From: Hominilimicola sp964426905
Lineage (GTDB): Bacteria > Bacillota > Clostridia > UBA1381
Length of the DNA: 64,000 nt
Assembly: GCA_964426905.1 (NCBI GenBank)
Contig: CAYRSG010000001.1
Span: 1-64,000 of the forward strand
Direction of reading: 5' to 3'
The notes under the pieces were generated by a model, which was given only the letters and a program-made list of their open reading frames with translations, was not told the origin of the DNA and made no database searches. Numbering within the stretch: position 1 is the first letter of the stretch; each line of letters opens with the position of its first letter. Made by a program: the position numbers and the translations under genes. Shown piece after piece: positions 8,590-17,823 of the stretch.

Positions 8590-11500
8590 TCAAAAAATCA
8601 TTTTTATCGAGCTTCCCAAGGGACTTCGTTTTACAATAATTTTTTTATCAATTTTGTCTTTAAGTTCGCTTATGTGAGATATTATGCCCACCATTCTGTC
8701 GTTCTCAGAAAGGGAATTCAACGCTTCGACAGCCTGTTCAAGCGATTCGCTGTCAAGTACTCCAAACCCTTCGTCCACAAACATTGAGTCAAGTTTCACT
8801 CCGCCGGAACTGCGCTGTATAACTTCAGAAAGTCCGAGCGCCATACACAGCGACGCTTTAAACGATTCTCCTCCCGAAAGAGATTTCACATCACGGCTTT
8901 TTCCCGTATAATTATCAAAAACATCAATTTCAAGACCGCCGCGTGATTTAAGATTATCGCTCATATCGCGCTTTACAAGCTCGAATCTTCCGTTTGTCAT
9001 ATAAGTAAACCGCTTATTCGCCTCATTTAAAATAGACTTAAAATAAGCCGATTGGATATACTGTTCAAACGCTATCTTTCTCCTTTGCGGAAGCTCTCCG
9101 CATGCTGTCTGCGAAATATTAAGAAGCATTGAATATTCTCTTTCATCCTTTTTCATTTGCTTAAAAAGCTCCGAAACAGTCTTTTTTACCTTTTTATTTA
9201 TACTTATTTCCGTATGCAGGTTTCTTGCGGTCTCCGCGATACTTTCCAGAGATAAGTTCAATTCTTTTCTCTCTTGCTCAAGTTTGGTTAAATCGACGAT
9301 TTCTTTGGAAGCCGCCGCTCCTTCAAGAGCTTTTATTTTCCCTTTTATTCCCTCAAGAGATGAAAAGAAGCTGTCTGTTTCGTCCTTCATTTCAGCAATC
9401 TCATCCGCGCTTGGGATAGTCTTAAGATCATTCTCCGAATATCCGAATTTTTTCAGTAATCTCTCAACCTCAAGTCTGTCGCGCTCCGCTTCTTCCGACG
9501 CTTTAACGGCAATAGGCTCGTTTTTTTCAATAACCTTTTTTGCGCCGGCGACGTTGCTTACACAGTTATTATACGTCTCCTCGGCTTCCGCAAGGCTTCT
9601 CGCAAGATCGTCCCGCTCTCTTTTGAACGCGGAAATTTTTTCGCGCGCGTCTTCCTCGCTATCGCAGCTTATAAGAGCTTTGAGAGTATTAATTCTTTCC
9701 TCAATTCCTTTGAGAGTTATGCTCAGATCTGTAATCGTTTCGCTTACCTCTTTAATACAGGCTTCGGTTTCGTTTAGTTTTTCGCGGCAGACGCTTATTT
9801 TTTTCTCATATTCCTTTTTTTGCAAAACAGCATTTTTTGCTTCTTCCGCTATTTTCCTGTTTTCAGCAAGCGCGGACGCGTTCTTTTTCTCCGCGTCTCT
9901 TACCGAAGCGGTTATATCCTCCGATACGTCCGCGCCTATATCATTTAAAACAGCTTCAATAAGACCCGACGCTTTTTCGTACTCGTTTTTCTTCGACGCG
10001 GCGTTATCCGCGAGAAGTCTGCATTCATTGCCGAGCGATTCGGTTTCCCTTTTCAGCGTATCAAGCTCCCGCTCGGTAGGAGCAGACCCGCTCGTTTTCG
10101 CCGGCTTCGGATGTTCATGGGAACCGCAGACGGGACAAGGTTCGCCGTCACGAAGATTTTTTGCCATTATTCCGGCTTGTTCGCGGAGAAACCGACTGTA
10201 TTGCTCATTGTATATAGCGGTTTTTTCTTTAAATTTATTCTCACGCTCAAGGTATTTTTCAGTAATCGCGGCGTAAGCATTTTTTGCGTTTTCAAATACT
10301 TCGCAGTCAAGAAGCGCTTTTAATAATCTGCCGCGCGTTTTTTTTGCTTCCTCAAGCATATTGCCGGCTTTTTCACAGTCCGCCTCCGCCATTTTTACAT
10401 CAGACAGCTTTACATCCAAATCGGAGATGGTTTCTATAATACTCTTTCGTTCATTGCTCAAGCTTTCGGCGTATTCCCTGTATGCGGAAATTTTCTTGTC
10501 CGTTTCTTCTCTATCCGCTTCAAGCGCGTTTATTTCACTGTAATATGTCAGCTCGTTTCCGATAGCGGCTATATTTTCCGCAATCCGATTTCTTTCTTCC
10601 TGTCTGCCCTTTTCTTTCTCCAGCGCGTCCTTCAGAAGGCTAAGCCTTTTTTCATTTTCCGTTAGAATATTCCTTTGCTCGTCTATGACCGAGTTTAGCT
10701 CCGCCGCGCTTTTTTCGCGGTCGCCAAGCCGCTTATACAGCGGCGCTATCTGCTGCGCGATATTATTGTACATTTCGATTATTTTTTTCTTATTCCGAAT
10801 ATCCGTATCCCTGCTTTTCATGTCTTCGAGGCGGCGTTTTTCTGCGGCTAACGTCTGAAGCAAGGCGTTGTTTTTTTCAGCCGCGCTTATTGACAGCGAA
10901 AGCGTATCTATTTTTTTCTTTACGCCGGTCTCGTCTTTCATGAGCCGACTGTTTTCCATCTCGGACTTTTTTATAATTTCATCGGCTTTTTCAAGAAATT
11001 CATCTGCCCTTGACCAATCAAAAGGAAGCGCGTCGCCGCATATTATATTTTTCATTTCACGGTCTATATTCTCTTTTTCGTTTTCATACGTTCTGCGCTT
11101 TTCAGCGCACGCCGCTTTAAGTCTGTCCTGAAAACGGCGATAAAAATCAGTGTTGAAAATTTTACGGAATATGCGTCCGCGTTCTTCCGTGCCGGCAAGG
11201 AGAAGCTTAAGAAAATCCCCTTGCGCTATCATTGCGATCTGCGTGAACTGTCCGTAGTCTATACCGAGAAGCTCTTCCACTGCGGCGTTAACTTCCTTTA
11301 CGCCCGCTCTTACGCTTCCGTCGGGATACGTAAGCTCCGCCTTCGCGCTTTCCTCGGTTTTTAATCCGTCCCTTTTATACCGCGGATTTCTGTATATTTT
11401 ATATATTTTGTCTCTGTATTCAAACTCCAGCTCGACAAAGGTTTTTATATTTTTTTTCGCGAAATCGCTTCTGAACATGCTGTTTTCGCGTCTGCGCGTT

Positions 11501-11667
11501 GAGGCTTCGCCGTAAAGAGCAAATGTAATCGCGTCGAATATTGTGGTTTTTCCCGCGCCTGTATCGCCCGTAATTATGTATAAGCCGTTCAGGTACTTTT
11601 CAAAATCGACCGTAACCTCTCCGGCATAAGGTCCGAACGCGCTCATAGTAACCTTTAAAGGCTTCAT
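8590..11667 (-). CDS. sbcC: SbcC, SMC-like ATPase subunit of the SbcCD nuclease
   Basis: Partner of SbcD in the complex that cleaves hairpins, palindromes and blocked DNA ends. Of 1025 residues, the N-terminus carries the Walker A loop GDTGAGKTTIFDAI. Two long Glu/Lys-rich coiled coils flank the zinc hook CPVCGSHEHPKP near residue 510. The C-terminus has the ABC signature LSGGESFKASL and a Walker B region ending LDSMFVDEGFG. The length matches the family. Its ATG overlaps the sbcD stop by 4 nt (ATGA), the usual coupled arrangement. Confidence 0.96.
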   Translation of the reverse strand: MKPLKVTMSAFGPYAGEVTVDFEKYLNGLYIITGDTGAGKTTIFDAITFALYGEASTRRRENSMFRSDFAKKNIKTFVELEFEYRDKIYKIYRNPRYKRDGLKTEESAKAELTYPDGSVRAGVKEVNAAVEELLGIDYGQFTQIAMIAQGDFLKLLLAGTEERGRIFRKIFNTDFYRRFQDRLKAACAEKRRTYENEKENIDREMKNIICGDALPFDWSRADEFLEKADEIIKKSEMENSRLMKDETGVKKKIDTLSLSISAAEKNNALLQTLAAEKRRLEDMKSRDTDIRNKKKIIEMYNNIAQQIAPLYKRLGDREKSAAELNSVIDEQRNILTENEKRLSLLKDALEKEKGRQEERNRIAENIAAIGNELTYYSEINALEADREETDKKISAYREYAESLSNERKSIIETISDLDVKLSDVKMAEADCEKAGNMLEEAKKTRGRLLKALLDCEVFENAKNAYAAITEKYLERENKFKEKTAIYNEQYSRFLREQAGIMAKNLRDGEPCPVCGSHEHPKPAKTSGSAPTERELDTLKRETESLGNECRLLADNAASKKNEYEKASGLIEAVLNDIGADVSEDITASVRDAEKKNASALAENRKIAEEAKNAVLQKKEYEKKISVCREKLNETEACIKEVSETITDLSITLKGIEERINTLKALISCDSEEDAREKISAFKRERDDLARSLAEAEETYNNCVSNVAGAKKVIEKNEPIAVKASEEAERDRLEVERLLKKFGYSENDLKTIPSADEIAEMKDETDSFFSSLEGIKGKIKALEGAAASKEIVDLTKLEQERKELNLSLESIAETARNLHTEISINKKVKKTVSELFKQMKKDEREYSMLLNISQTACGELPQRRKIAFEQYIQSAYFKSILNEANKRFTYMTNGRFELVKRDMSDNLKSRGGLEIDVFDNYTGKSRDVKSLSGGESFKASLCMALGLSEVIQRSSGGVKLDSMFVDEGFGVLDSESLEQAVEALNSLSENDRMVGIISHISELKDKIDKKIIVKRSPLGSSIKMIF

Positions 11668-12773
11668 TCGTTTTCATCCTCCCTCATATACGTCGCCGCT
11701 ATTTCTTTTTGCTCGTCGTCAAGCGGTCTGCCGTTTTGTTTCTCATAAAATTCCTCAAACAATTCCTCCGGTGATTTGGACGTGACGTCCTCAGCCTCGT
11801 AAAATCCGGTCTCATCGGTTTTCCGGCAGGCAAACTCAAGCTGCATTACATTCGGGTAAACGCTGCGCGCTTTATCCATAGCGTCTATAATGCGGTCTTC
11901 ATCCGTAAGCGTTATATGAAGGTAGTCGTTTCTGTCGGCAGCCGCCGCGGTTTCTTCCGAAAGTATGTTTTCTATATTTCCTTTTATCGCGCGCATATCA
12001 TGAAGAGGAACAAGCGGTATTGTTTTTACGGAAAAATCATCGCTGTCTACAACCGTTAATGTTTTGCCGCACGAGGCTTCGGAAAACGAGTATTTCAGCG
12101 GCGAACCGCAGTAGCGGATATTTTCAAGAACATACTGAGGTCTGTGGATATGACCGAGCGCGGCATAATCAAACGCGCTGAAAACCGACGCGTCGATATT
12201 GTCGACGCCGCCTACGGAAACGCTTTCCGAATCGCTTCTTATTATTTCTTTGCCTGCGGCGGTTACAAACTGATGCGATATTATAACATTTTTTTCTCCG
12301 CGATGTATATCGCAGGCTTCAATAACGCTTTTCACAGCGTCTTCAAAGCTCTCTGCGTCGGGATAAAATCTTCTCGCTTCGGCGGGCTTTATAAACGGAA
12401 GCATATAAAAATTTACGCCGTCTATCGAAACGGAGCGCGTTGTTCCGTCGAACACGGAGTATATATATACGCCGCTGTTCTCCATTATTCCGCTTCCGAA
12501 GCCGAGACGCTCGGGTGAATCGTGATTGCCGCTTATAATTAAAACGGGAATATTTAAAAGCGCGAATTCAGTCAGAAACGCGTCGAATATTCCGACCGCC
12601 TCCACAGGCGGAACGGATCTGTCATAGACGTCTCCGGCAATCAGGACGGCGTTTATTTTTTCTTTTTTTGCGATATCAACTATTTGGTCAAGTATATAAA
12701 TCTGATCGTTTATCATTGAAAACTCATTGATTTTCTTGCCTATATGCAAATCGGATAAATGTATAAATTTCAT
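11664..12773 (-). CDS. sbcD: SbcD, Mre11-like nuclease subunit
   Basis: Metallophosphoesterase that supplies the nuclease activity of SbcCD. The 369 residues show the phosphoesterase motifs in order: HLSDLHIGK (residues 5-13), GDVYDRS, SGNHDSPERLG, then SHQFV and GHIHRPQ. A C-terminal capping domain follows. GAGGA lies 7 nt before the ATG at 12773. It is the first gene of the sbcDC pair and has a clear promoter at 12809-12837. Confidence 0.96.
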   Translation of the reverse strand: MKFIHLSDLHIGKKINEFSMINDQIYILDQIVDIAKKEKINAVLIAGDVYDRSVPPVEAVGIFDAFLTEFALLNIPVLIISGNHDSPERLGFGSGIMENSGVYIYSVFDGTTRSVSIDGVNFYMLPFIKPAEARRFYPDAESFEDAVKSVIEACDIHRGEKNVIISHQFVTAAGKEIIRSDSESVSVGGVDNIDASVFSAFDYAALGHIHRPQYVLENIRYCGSPLKYSFSEASCGKTLTVVDSDDFSVKTIPLVPLHDMRAIKGNIENILSEETAAAADRNDYLHITLTDEDRIIDAMDKARSVYPNVMQLEFACRKTDETGFYEAEDVTSKSPEELFEEFYEKQNGRPLDDEQKEIAATYMREDENE

Positions 12774-12808
12774 GCAAAGTTCCTCGTTTTTCGTCTTTAC
12801 TCACATTT

Positions 12809-12837
12809 ATTGTACTCTTATGCGCTCATAAAGTCAA
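12809..12837 (-). promoter_or_regulatory. Sigma-A promoter for sbcDC
   Basis: TTGACT, 17 nt, TACAAT on the minus strand, 36 nt upstream of the sbcD start. It is divergent from the promoter at 12866-12894. Confidence 0.8.
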
Positions 12838-12865
12838 TATAAGTCACAAAATTATTAAATTATTG

Positions 12866-12894
12866 TTGACATAAAAAGAAAAATGATGTATACT
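12866..12894 (+). promoter_or_regulatory. Sigma-A promoter for the SCP2-domain gene
   Basis: TTGACA, 17 nt, TATACT on the plus strand, about 77 nt before the start codon. A consensus -35 and a one-mismatch -10 predict strong vegetative expression. Confidence 0.85.
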
Positions 12895-12970
12895 GAATTT
12901 GAATTGTAGGTAAATAATAAAACTACGACATGCGGATTATATCTGCAAATACGAAAGGAGGATTTTTAAA

Positions 12971-13525
12971 ATGACATTTGAACAGGCATTTTTAAAAATC
13001 AAAGAAAAGTTTGAAAACGCCGACGCAAGCGGCACAGATGATTTTGCCATTCAGGTAACGTTTACGGACGAAGATTGCGGCGGTACATTCTATGCTGAAG
13101 TAAAAGACGGAAAACTCGCTGTAGAACCATACGACTATTGGGACAATACTGCTTCGCTTGATATTTCCAAATCGGCGCTTCTCGCCATCCTCGGCGGAAG
13201 ATCGACTCTTGACAAGGCCGTAGCCGACGGCGAGGCTTTTGTCCATGGCGACGCTTCAAAAATTGCCGACTGGAAAAAAACAATCAAAAAAGCTCCCGCC
13301 AAAAAGACGGTCGCTAAAAAGCCGGGAACTAAAAAGACCGCGAAGTCCGCTCCCGCAAAAACGGAAGCAAAAGCCGTTTCCGCTAAGAGCGCTAATTCTG
13401 AAGCGAAGACCGTTCCCGCTAAGAGCGTTAAGTCCGAAGTAAAGACCGCTTCCGCTAAGAGCGTTAAGCCTGAGGCAAAGACCGCTCCCGTTAAGCCGGC
13501 GGCGAAGAAGACAACGAAGAAATAA
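12971..13525 (+). CDS. SCP2 sterol-binding-domain protein with lysine/alanine-rich tail
   Basis: A 184-residue protein in two parts. Residues 1 to about 105 look like a small SCP2 (lipid-carrier) domain: MTFEQAFLKIKEKF, then beta strands with GGTFYAEVKDGKL and the typical ending with LGGRSTLDKAVADGE. Residues 106-184 are low-complexity Lys/Ala/Pro/Ser/Thr with 12-residue units such as AKSVKPEAKTAP, resembling bacterial histone-H1-like tails. It has no signal peptide. AAGGAGG precedes the ATG. It stands alone between its own promoter and terminator. A role in binding acyl chains is known for SCP2 domains; nucleic acid or polyanion binding by the tail is inference from charge. Confidence 0.8.
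   Translation: MTFEQAFLKIKEKFENADASGTDDFAIQVTFTDEDCGGTFYAEVKDGKLAVEPYDYWDNTASLDISKSALLAILGGRSTLDKAVADGEAFVHGDASKIADWKKTIKKAPAKKTVAKKPGTKKTAKSAPAKTEAKAVSAKSANSEAKTVPAKSVKSEVKTASAKSVKPEAKTAPVKPAAKKTTKK
13382..13489 (+). repeat. 36-bp tandem repeat inside the lysine-rich tail
   Basis: Three consecutive in-frame 36-bp units (13382, 13418 and 13454), each starting GCTAAGAGCG, with a degenerate fourth copy upstream. Each unit encodes 12 residues. Such repeats change copy number easily by slippage. Confidence 0.85.
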
Positions 13526-13610
13526 TCAAACGCGGCAATTCATAACCTCTTGTTTTTCTTTATGAAAATTCATGCGGTTAAGCAAAAATATTGATTCATT
13601 GTTTATTTAA

Positions 13611-13642
13611 AAGGGACTGTAAAGCTTTACAGTCCCTTTTTT
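13611..13642 (+). terminator. Intrinsic terminator after the SCP2-domain gene
   Basis: Perfect stem AAGGGACTGTAAA / TTTACAGTCCCTT around a tiny GC core, followed by a T run. The outer arm (AAGGGACTGT) recurs at other terminators in the window. Confidence 0.9.
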
Positions 13643-13845
13643 ATATTTGCCGGCGCGGATTCGCTTATTTTAATCGTCTTCCCCGACGCATCGTTATTTT
13701 CGTTTGCGTATCCGGACGCTTATCATCAAATAAGGAAAATTACGTATGACAAAATTGAAGTCCACGGTTTTACCGAAACGTTCTTTGCCTTCATACGCGC
13801 TTTTTTAAATTTTGTTTGCGTTTACAGGCAAAAAAATTTCTAAGC
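13643..13845. other. Non-coding spacer, no gene seen
   Basis: About 200 bp between the terminator and the regulator promoter. One plus-strand frame stays open for roughly 80 codons (13597-13845) but has no start codon and no recognisable protein motif. It could be a decayed gene end or chance; I assign nothing. Confidence 0.5.
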
Positions 13846-13878
13846 TTTAACTTTATTTTAACCTACGGCGTTTACAAT
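13846..13878 (+). promoter_or_regulatory. Activator-type promoter with TTTAAC direct repeat (VTC operon)
   Basis: TTTAAC at 13846 and TTTAACC at 13857 form a direct repeat with 11-bp spacing, one helical turn. The -10 box TACAAT is at 13873, 9 nt after the repeat. There is no TTGACA, so the repeat takes the place of the -35. OmpR/PhoB-family regulators typically bind such 11-bp direct repeats. The same arrangement precedes the SLH-protein gene (20532-20564). Confidence 0.7.
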
Positions 13879-13939
13879 ATAGTTAACCCAATCGGGAAAT
13901 CTATGTTTTGCAAATAAAATATAAGAAGGCGGCGGCAAT

Positions 13940-14605
13940 ATGAAAATACTTATAATCGACGACGCGATTGAACTTAATAACACAATATCCGAAATTCTTT
14001 CAAATCATAATTACGAGGTCGAAAGCGCTTACGACGGGAAAAGCGGTTTAAGAATGGCTCTTGAAAAAGAGTACGACATAATCCTTCTCGATATTATGCT
14101 GCCTCAATTGAACGGATACGACGTATTGAAAAAGCTGAGAAACGCGGGTAGAGACGTCCCTGTTATTCTAATAACCGCGAGAGACGATATAGACGATAAA
14201 ATAGACGGATTAGAGCTTGGCGCGGACGATTATCTTTCAAAGCCGTTTAATATAAACGAATTGATTGTGAGAATTAAAGCTGTCGCGAGGAGAAGCAAAA
14301 AGTCAACCGCGGACGACAGTCTTATATATTATGCCGACGTCGCGTTAAATACGGACGCCGGAGAAATTATAAAAGAACAATCGGCGATTTCTATAAATGA
14401 AACCGAATGTGAAATAATAAAATATCTTATAAATCACAGCGAGGTTATTGTTCCGGAAAAAAATCTTATAAAGAAAACGGGCTTGCGGCCCGAAGAAAAA
14501 GAAAAACTGAATTTGTATATAAATCATCTGCGGGATTTGCTCAATATACTTAAATCTAAAATAAAAATTATTTATATCAGAGACTGCGGATACAAATTGT
14601 GCTGA
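13940..14605 (+). CDS. OmpR-family response regulator without adjacent kinase
   Basis: The 221 residues comprise a receiver domain (1-118) and a C-terminal winged-helix transcription domain. In the receiver the acidic pocket is DD at 7-8, the phosphoacceptor is D51 in LLDIMLPQLNGYD, the switch threonine is in LITA and the conserved lysine is K101 in SKPF. The output domain ends with the usual IRDCGYKL strand. It is the first gene of the operon leading to the VTC, DUF4956 and Cthe_2159-family proteins, 21 nt before the next gene, yet no histidine kinase is in this operon. The kinase at 19122 belongs to a second regulator but could serve both. It may autoregulate through the repeat at 13846. 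Confidence 0.92.
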   Translation: MKILIIDDAIELNNTISEILSNHNYEVESAYDGKSGLRMALEKEYDIILLDIMLPQLNGYDVLKKLRNAGRDVPVILITARDDIDDKIDGLELGADDYLSKPFNINELIVRIKAVARRSKKSTADDSLIYYADVALNTDAGEIIKEQSAISINETECEIIKYLINHSEVIVPEKNLIKKTGLRPEEKEKLNLYINHLRDLLNILKSKIKIIYIRDCGYKLC

Positions 14606-14626
14606 TAGAGGAAAGGCGGTGATAAC

Positions 14627-15292
14627 ATGAAATTCAGGCACGAATACAAGCATCAAATCAATCTCGCGGACATTTTTGTTCTCAAAGCAAGGCTGTTGGC
14701 AGTAGCGAAACATGATTCAAACGCCGGCGAAGACGGCGCGTATTATATCAAAAGCCTATATTTTGATAATTACGCCGACAAAGCTCTTCGCGAAAAAATA
14801 GACGGCGTAAACAAAAGGGAAAAATTTCGTATCAGGTATTACGGGACGGACGTCTCTTTCATACGCCTTGAAAAGAAAAGTAAAATAAACGGTCTATGCA
14901 GTAAAGAAAGCGCCGAGATTACGGCGGAGGAGTGCGAAAAAATCATCGACGGAGATATAAATTTTCTTGCGGAAAGAGACAGCGGACTTTTAAACGAGCT
15001 GTACGCCAAAATGAAATATCAAATTCTTCGTCCCAAATGTATTGTGGCGTACAGGCGGGAATGCTTTGTATATCCTCCCGGGAACGTACGCGTTACAATC
15101 GATACGGATATTTGCGGAAGCAATAATGTAAAGGAATTTTTAAATCCCGATTTGGAGTTCGTACAGACTTATCGCAATTCCGTATTGGAGGTAAAATGGG
15201 ACGAGTATCTGCCGCAAATAATACGGGACTGCGTGCAGGTAAAATCGAGAAGGTCGGCCGCTTTTTCAAAATACGCGGCGGTAAGGTTTTAA
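14627..15292 (+). CDS. VTC-domain protein (polyphosphate-polymerase-like tunnel enzyme)
   Basis: A 221-residue soluble protein of the bacterial VTC family, which has the triphosphate-tunnel fold of the yeast polyphosphate polymerase Vtc4. Tunnel-type residues are visible: RHEYKHQI at the start, FRIRYYG, IRLEKKSK, RPKCIVAYRRECF, RVTIDTDI and the acidic VLEVKWDEYLP. Bacterial members are usually found beside DUF4956 and CotH-like or Cthe_2159-like surface proteins, as here. Whether it makes polyphosphate or another phosphoanhydride is unknown. AAAGGCGG precedes the start. Confidence 0.88.
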   Translation: MKFRHEYKHQINLADIFVLKARLLAVAKHDSNAGEDGAYYIKSLYFDNYADKALREKIDGVNKREKFRIRYYGTDVSFIRLEKKSKINGLCSKESAEITAEECEKIIDGDINFLAERDSGLLNELYAKMKYQILRPKCIVAYRRECFVYPPGNVRVTIDTDICGSNNVKEFLNPDLEFVQTYRNSVLEVKWDEYLPQIIRDCVQVKSRRSAAFSKYAAVRF

Positions 15293-15321
15293 TATTTTAA
15301 TAATGAAAGGAAGTAAAAATT

Positions 15322-15993
15322 ATGAGTTTTAGCGATGTTTTTAAATCAAGCTTTTTGGCGAATGTTAATTCATTCTCTACGGCGGATGTGCTTTTGGCGC
15401 TTGGATTGTCCTTTGTGTTGGGGTTGTTTATATTTATTATTTACAAAAAAACCTATCAGGGCGTTATGTATTCCGACTCGTTCGGCGTCTCGCTTATCGC
15501 GATGTCTATGATAACAAGTCTTGTAATTATCGCGGTTACATCTAACGTAGTATTATCGCTCGGTATGGTCGGCGCGCTTTCCATTGTCCGTTTCAGAACA
15601 GCGATTAAGGAGCCTATGGATATTGCGTTTTTATTCTGGGCGATAGCGGTCGGCATTGTGCTCGGAGCGGGGCTTTTATCTTTGGCAGTAATCGGTTCCG
15701 TTATAATCGGTATTATTATCGTTGTTTTCTCCACGCGAAAAATCGGAGATACTCCGTATATTCTTGTGGTAAACTGCAAAAACGGCGAAGCGGAAAAAGC
15801 GGCGGACGCGCTTATTAAAGAAGAAGCAAAGAAAAGCGTTTTAAAATCCAAATCCGTAAACAAGCTTGGCGTCGAGCTTACCTATGAAATCCGTATCAAA
15901 AATGACGATACAAGCTTTATAAACAGCGTTTCCTCCGGCGAGGGCGTAACCAATGCCGTTCTCGTCACCTATAACGGCGAATATATGTCGTAA
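15322..15993 (+). CDS. DUF4956 membrane protein
   Basis: The 223 residues comprise about four transmembrane helices (about residues 20-40, 50-75, 93-110 and 112-135) and a C-terminal cytoplasmic alpha/beta domain of about 85 residues. The conserved loop VGALSIVRFRTAIKEP, rich in Arg between helices, is the hallmark of DUF4956. Genomes across Firmicutes and beyond pair it with a VTC-domain gene, which lies 29 nt upstream here. A plausible role is channel, anchor or exporter for the VTC product, but no function is established. GAAAGGAAG is the ribosome site. Confidence 0.88.
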   Translation: MSFSDVFKSSFLANVNSFSTADVLLALGLSFVLGLFIFIIYKKTYQGVMYSDSFGVSLIAMSMITSLVIIAVTSNVVLSLGMVGALSIVRFRTAIKEPMDIAFLFWAIAVGIVLGAGLLSLAVIGSVIIGIIIVVFSTRKIGDTPYILVVNCKNGEAEKAADALIKEEAKKSVLKSKSVNKLGVELTYEIRIKNDDTSFINSVSSGEGVTNAVLVTYNGEYMS

Positions 15994-16002
15994 GGAATAC
16001 CG

Positions 16003-17823
16003 ATGATAAGTTCAAGAAGAATCAATCTCATTGCAATACTTTTGGTTGCATTGGTTTTAATCGGTACAGTATATGCAATGTTTTTGCCAAACGAAAGCCT
16101 TACCGGTAATATTACGGGCGTAGTCGCTTACAGTGATATTCATCGGATCGGCATAACCGACGACGATTATTATACAACTTACGCGGACGGCTCAATCGGC
16201 AAAATTTTGTTAAACGGCGAATCCGCCGAGACGAAAAGCAATAATATTGAAATTTCGGACGGCGATGTGAAAATCCTGGCGGGCGGCGTTTATATTCTGT
16301 CGGGCGAGCTGTCCGACGGAAGCGTTATTGTAGATTCCGGCGACGGAGCGGAGGTACGAATCATTTTAAACGGCGCGAATATAACATCCTCCGACTTTTC
16401 GGCGATTTATGTAAAGCAGGCGGAAAAAACCGTAATATCGCTCGCGCCAAACACGGAAAATATTTTAACGGACGGTTCTTCCTACAACGAAGACAAATCA
16501 GAGGACGGGAAACCGTCGGCCTGTTTGTATTCCAAAGACGACCTTACGATAAACGGTACTGGAAAGCTTACGGTTAACGCAAACTTCAGCGACGGAATAA
16601 AAGCGAACGACGTTCTGAAAATAATCGAGGGAAACATCGAAGTAAACGCGGTCGACGAGGGAATTAACGCTAACGATTACATCGCCGCGATTGAAGCGAA
16701 TGTCAATATCGCTTCAGGCGGAGACGCGGTAAGGTGCGAGCATGACGATAACGAAAAGGGATTTATCGTATGCGAAGCCGCGTCGTTTTCAATTACAAGC
16801 GAGGGCGACGGTATATACGCTTCATCTGCGTTGTATATGAACGACGTCTCCGCGCAGATAACATCGGGCGGCGGAAGTAAAAACGCTTCAAAAAGCAGAG
16901 GCGGTTTCGGCGGCGGTATGGGCGGCGGTCAGAACGAGGAAGCCGCCGATACATCGAGCGCAAAGGCGATAAAAGCCGGTACAAATATTGTTATAAACGG
17001 CGGAGACTTCAATCTCGACAGCAGCGACGATTCCATTCATTCGGACGGCGATTTAACCGTTGAAGGCGGCGCGTTCGCAATTTCAGCCGGAGACGACGCC
17101 GTTCATGCCGAAACAAATCTTATTGTCAATCCAAAAAATATGAATATAACAAAATGCCGCGAGGGTTTAGAGGGCGCGTGTATTACCATTAACGGCGGAG
17201 ATATTGCTATTGTTTCCGATGACGACGGTATCAACGCCGTCGGCGACGGTTCAACCGGCGGTATGGGTATGATGAGAGGCGGTACGGACGAAGAGGAAAG
17301 AACCTCCGAAGACGACTTTTGGCTAATCGTAAACGGAGGTCATATATACATTGAAACATCCGGAGACGGACTCGACTCCAACGGCTCCGCCGTTATAAAC
17401 GGCGGCTATCTTGAGATATACGGTCCCGAAAATAGCGGAAACGGATCTATTGACGTCGGCGACGGCGGATACGTCCTCATTGCGAACGGCGGCAGCCTTC
17501 TCGCCGCCGGAAGCTCCGGGATGGCGGAGTATCCCTCGGAAAATTCACCGCAGCAGTCGCTTGTATTCTCTCTAAGCGAGACATATCAACAGGGAAGCGC
17601 GATACAGGTAACAGATTCAAACGGAAATGAAATCATATCGGGAACGTCCTCCAAGAGGTTTAATTGGGTATGCATAAATACCGAAACGATTGCTGAAAAT
17701 GAGACGTATACGCTTTTAATCGACGGTAATACCGTTTCGGAAGCGACCGCCGGCGAAAGTCTCGCCGCGGCGGGCGCCGCAGGCGGCATGGGAAATATGA
17801 ACGGTATGGGAAGGAGAAAATGA
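16003..17823 (+). CDS. Cthe_2159-family (DUF4353) cell-surface beta-helix protein
   Basis: A 606-residue protein with an N-terminal hydrophobic segment (about residues 8-27) that anchors or exports it. The body is made of short Asp/Gly/Asn-rich beta-helix turns such as SAIYVKQAEKTVIS, KDDLTINGTGKLTV, DGIKANDVLKI and SDDDGINAVGDG. This pattern is typical of the Cthe_2159 carbohydrate-binding family, whose founder from Clostridium thermocellum has a pectate-lyase-like, calcium-binding fold. Met/Gly-rich patches interrupt it (GGFGGGMGGG, GGMGMMRGG) and end it (GGMGNMNGMG). It is 9 nt after DUF4956, in the position often held by CotH. It overlaps the next gene. Confidence 0.85.
   Translation: MISSRRINLIAILLVALVLIGTVYAMFLPNESLTGNITGVVAYSDIHRIGITDDDYYTTYADGSIGKILLNGESAETKSNNIEISDGDVKILAGGVYILSGELSDGSVIVDSGDGAEVRIILNGANITSSDFSAIYVKQAEKTVISLAPNTENILTDGSSYNEDKSEDGKPSACLYSKDDLTINGTGKLTVNANFSDGIKANDVLKIIEGNIEVNAVDEGINANDYIAAIEANVNIASGGDAVRCEHDDNEKGFIVCEAASFSITSEGDGIYASSALYMNDVSAQITSGGGSKNASKSRGGFGGGMGGGQNEEAADTSSAKAIKAGTNIVINGGDFNLDSSDDSIHSDGDLTVEGGAFAISAGDDAVHAETNLIVNPKNMNITKCREGLEGACITINGGDIAIVSDDDGINAVGDGSTGGMGMMRGGTDEEERTSEDDFWLIVNGGHIYIETSGDGLDSNGSAVINGGYLEIYGPENSGNGSIDVGDGGYVLIANGGSLLAAGSSGMAEYPSENSPQQSLVFSLSETYQQGSAIQVTDSNGNEIISGTSSKRFNWVCINTETIAENETYTLLIDGNTVSEATAGESLAAAGAAGGMGNMNGMGRRK

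Noticed and set aside
9284..10276. 330-codon plus-strand frame opposite sbcC
   Set aside because: It mirrors the Glu/Lys-rich coiled coil of SbcC as a Ser/Phe-rich frame. No motif or ribosome site supports it.
13643..13845. Remnant gene in the spacer before the VTC operon
   Set aside because: About 80 open codons but no start codon and no recognisable motif; chance openness is likely.
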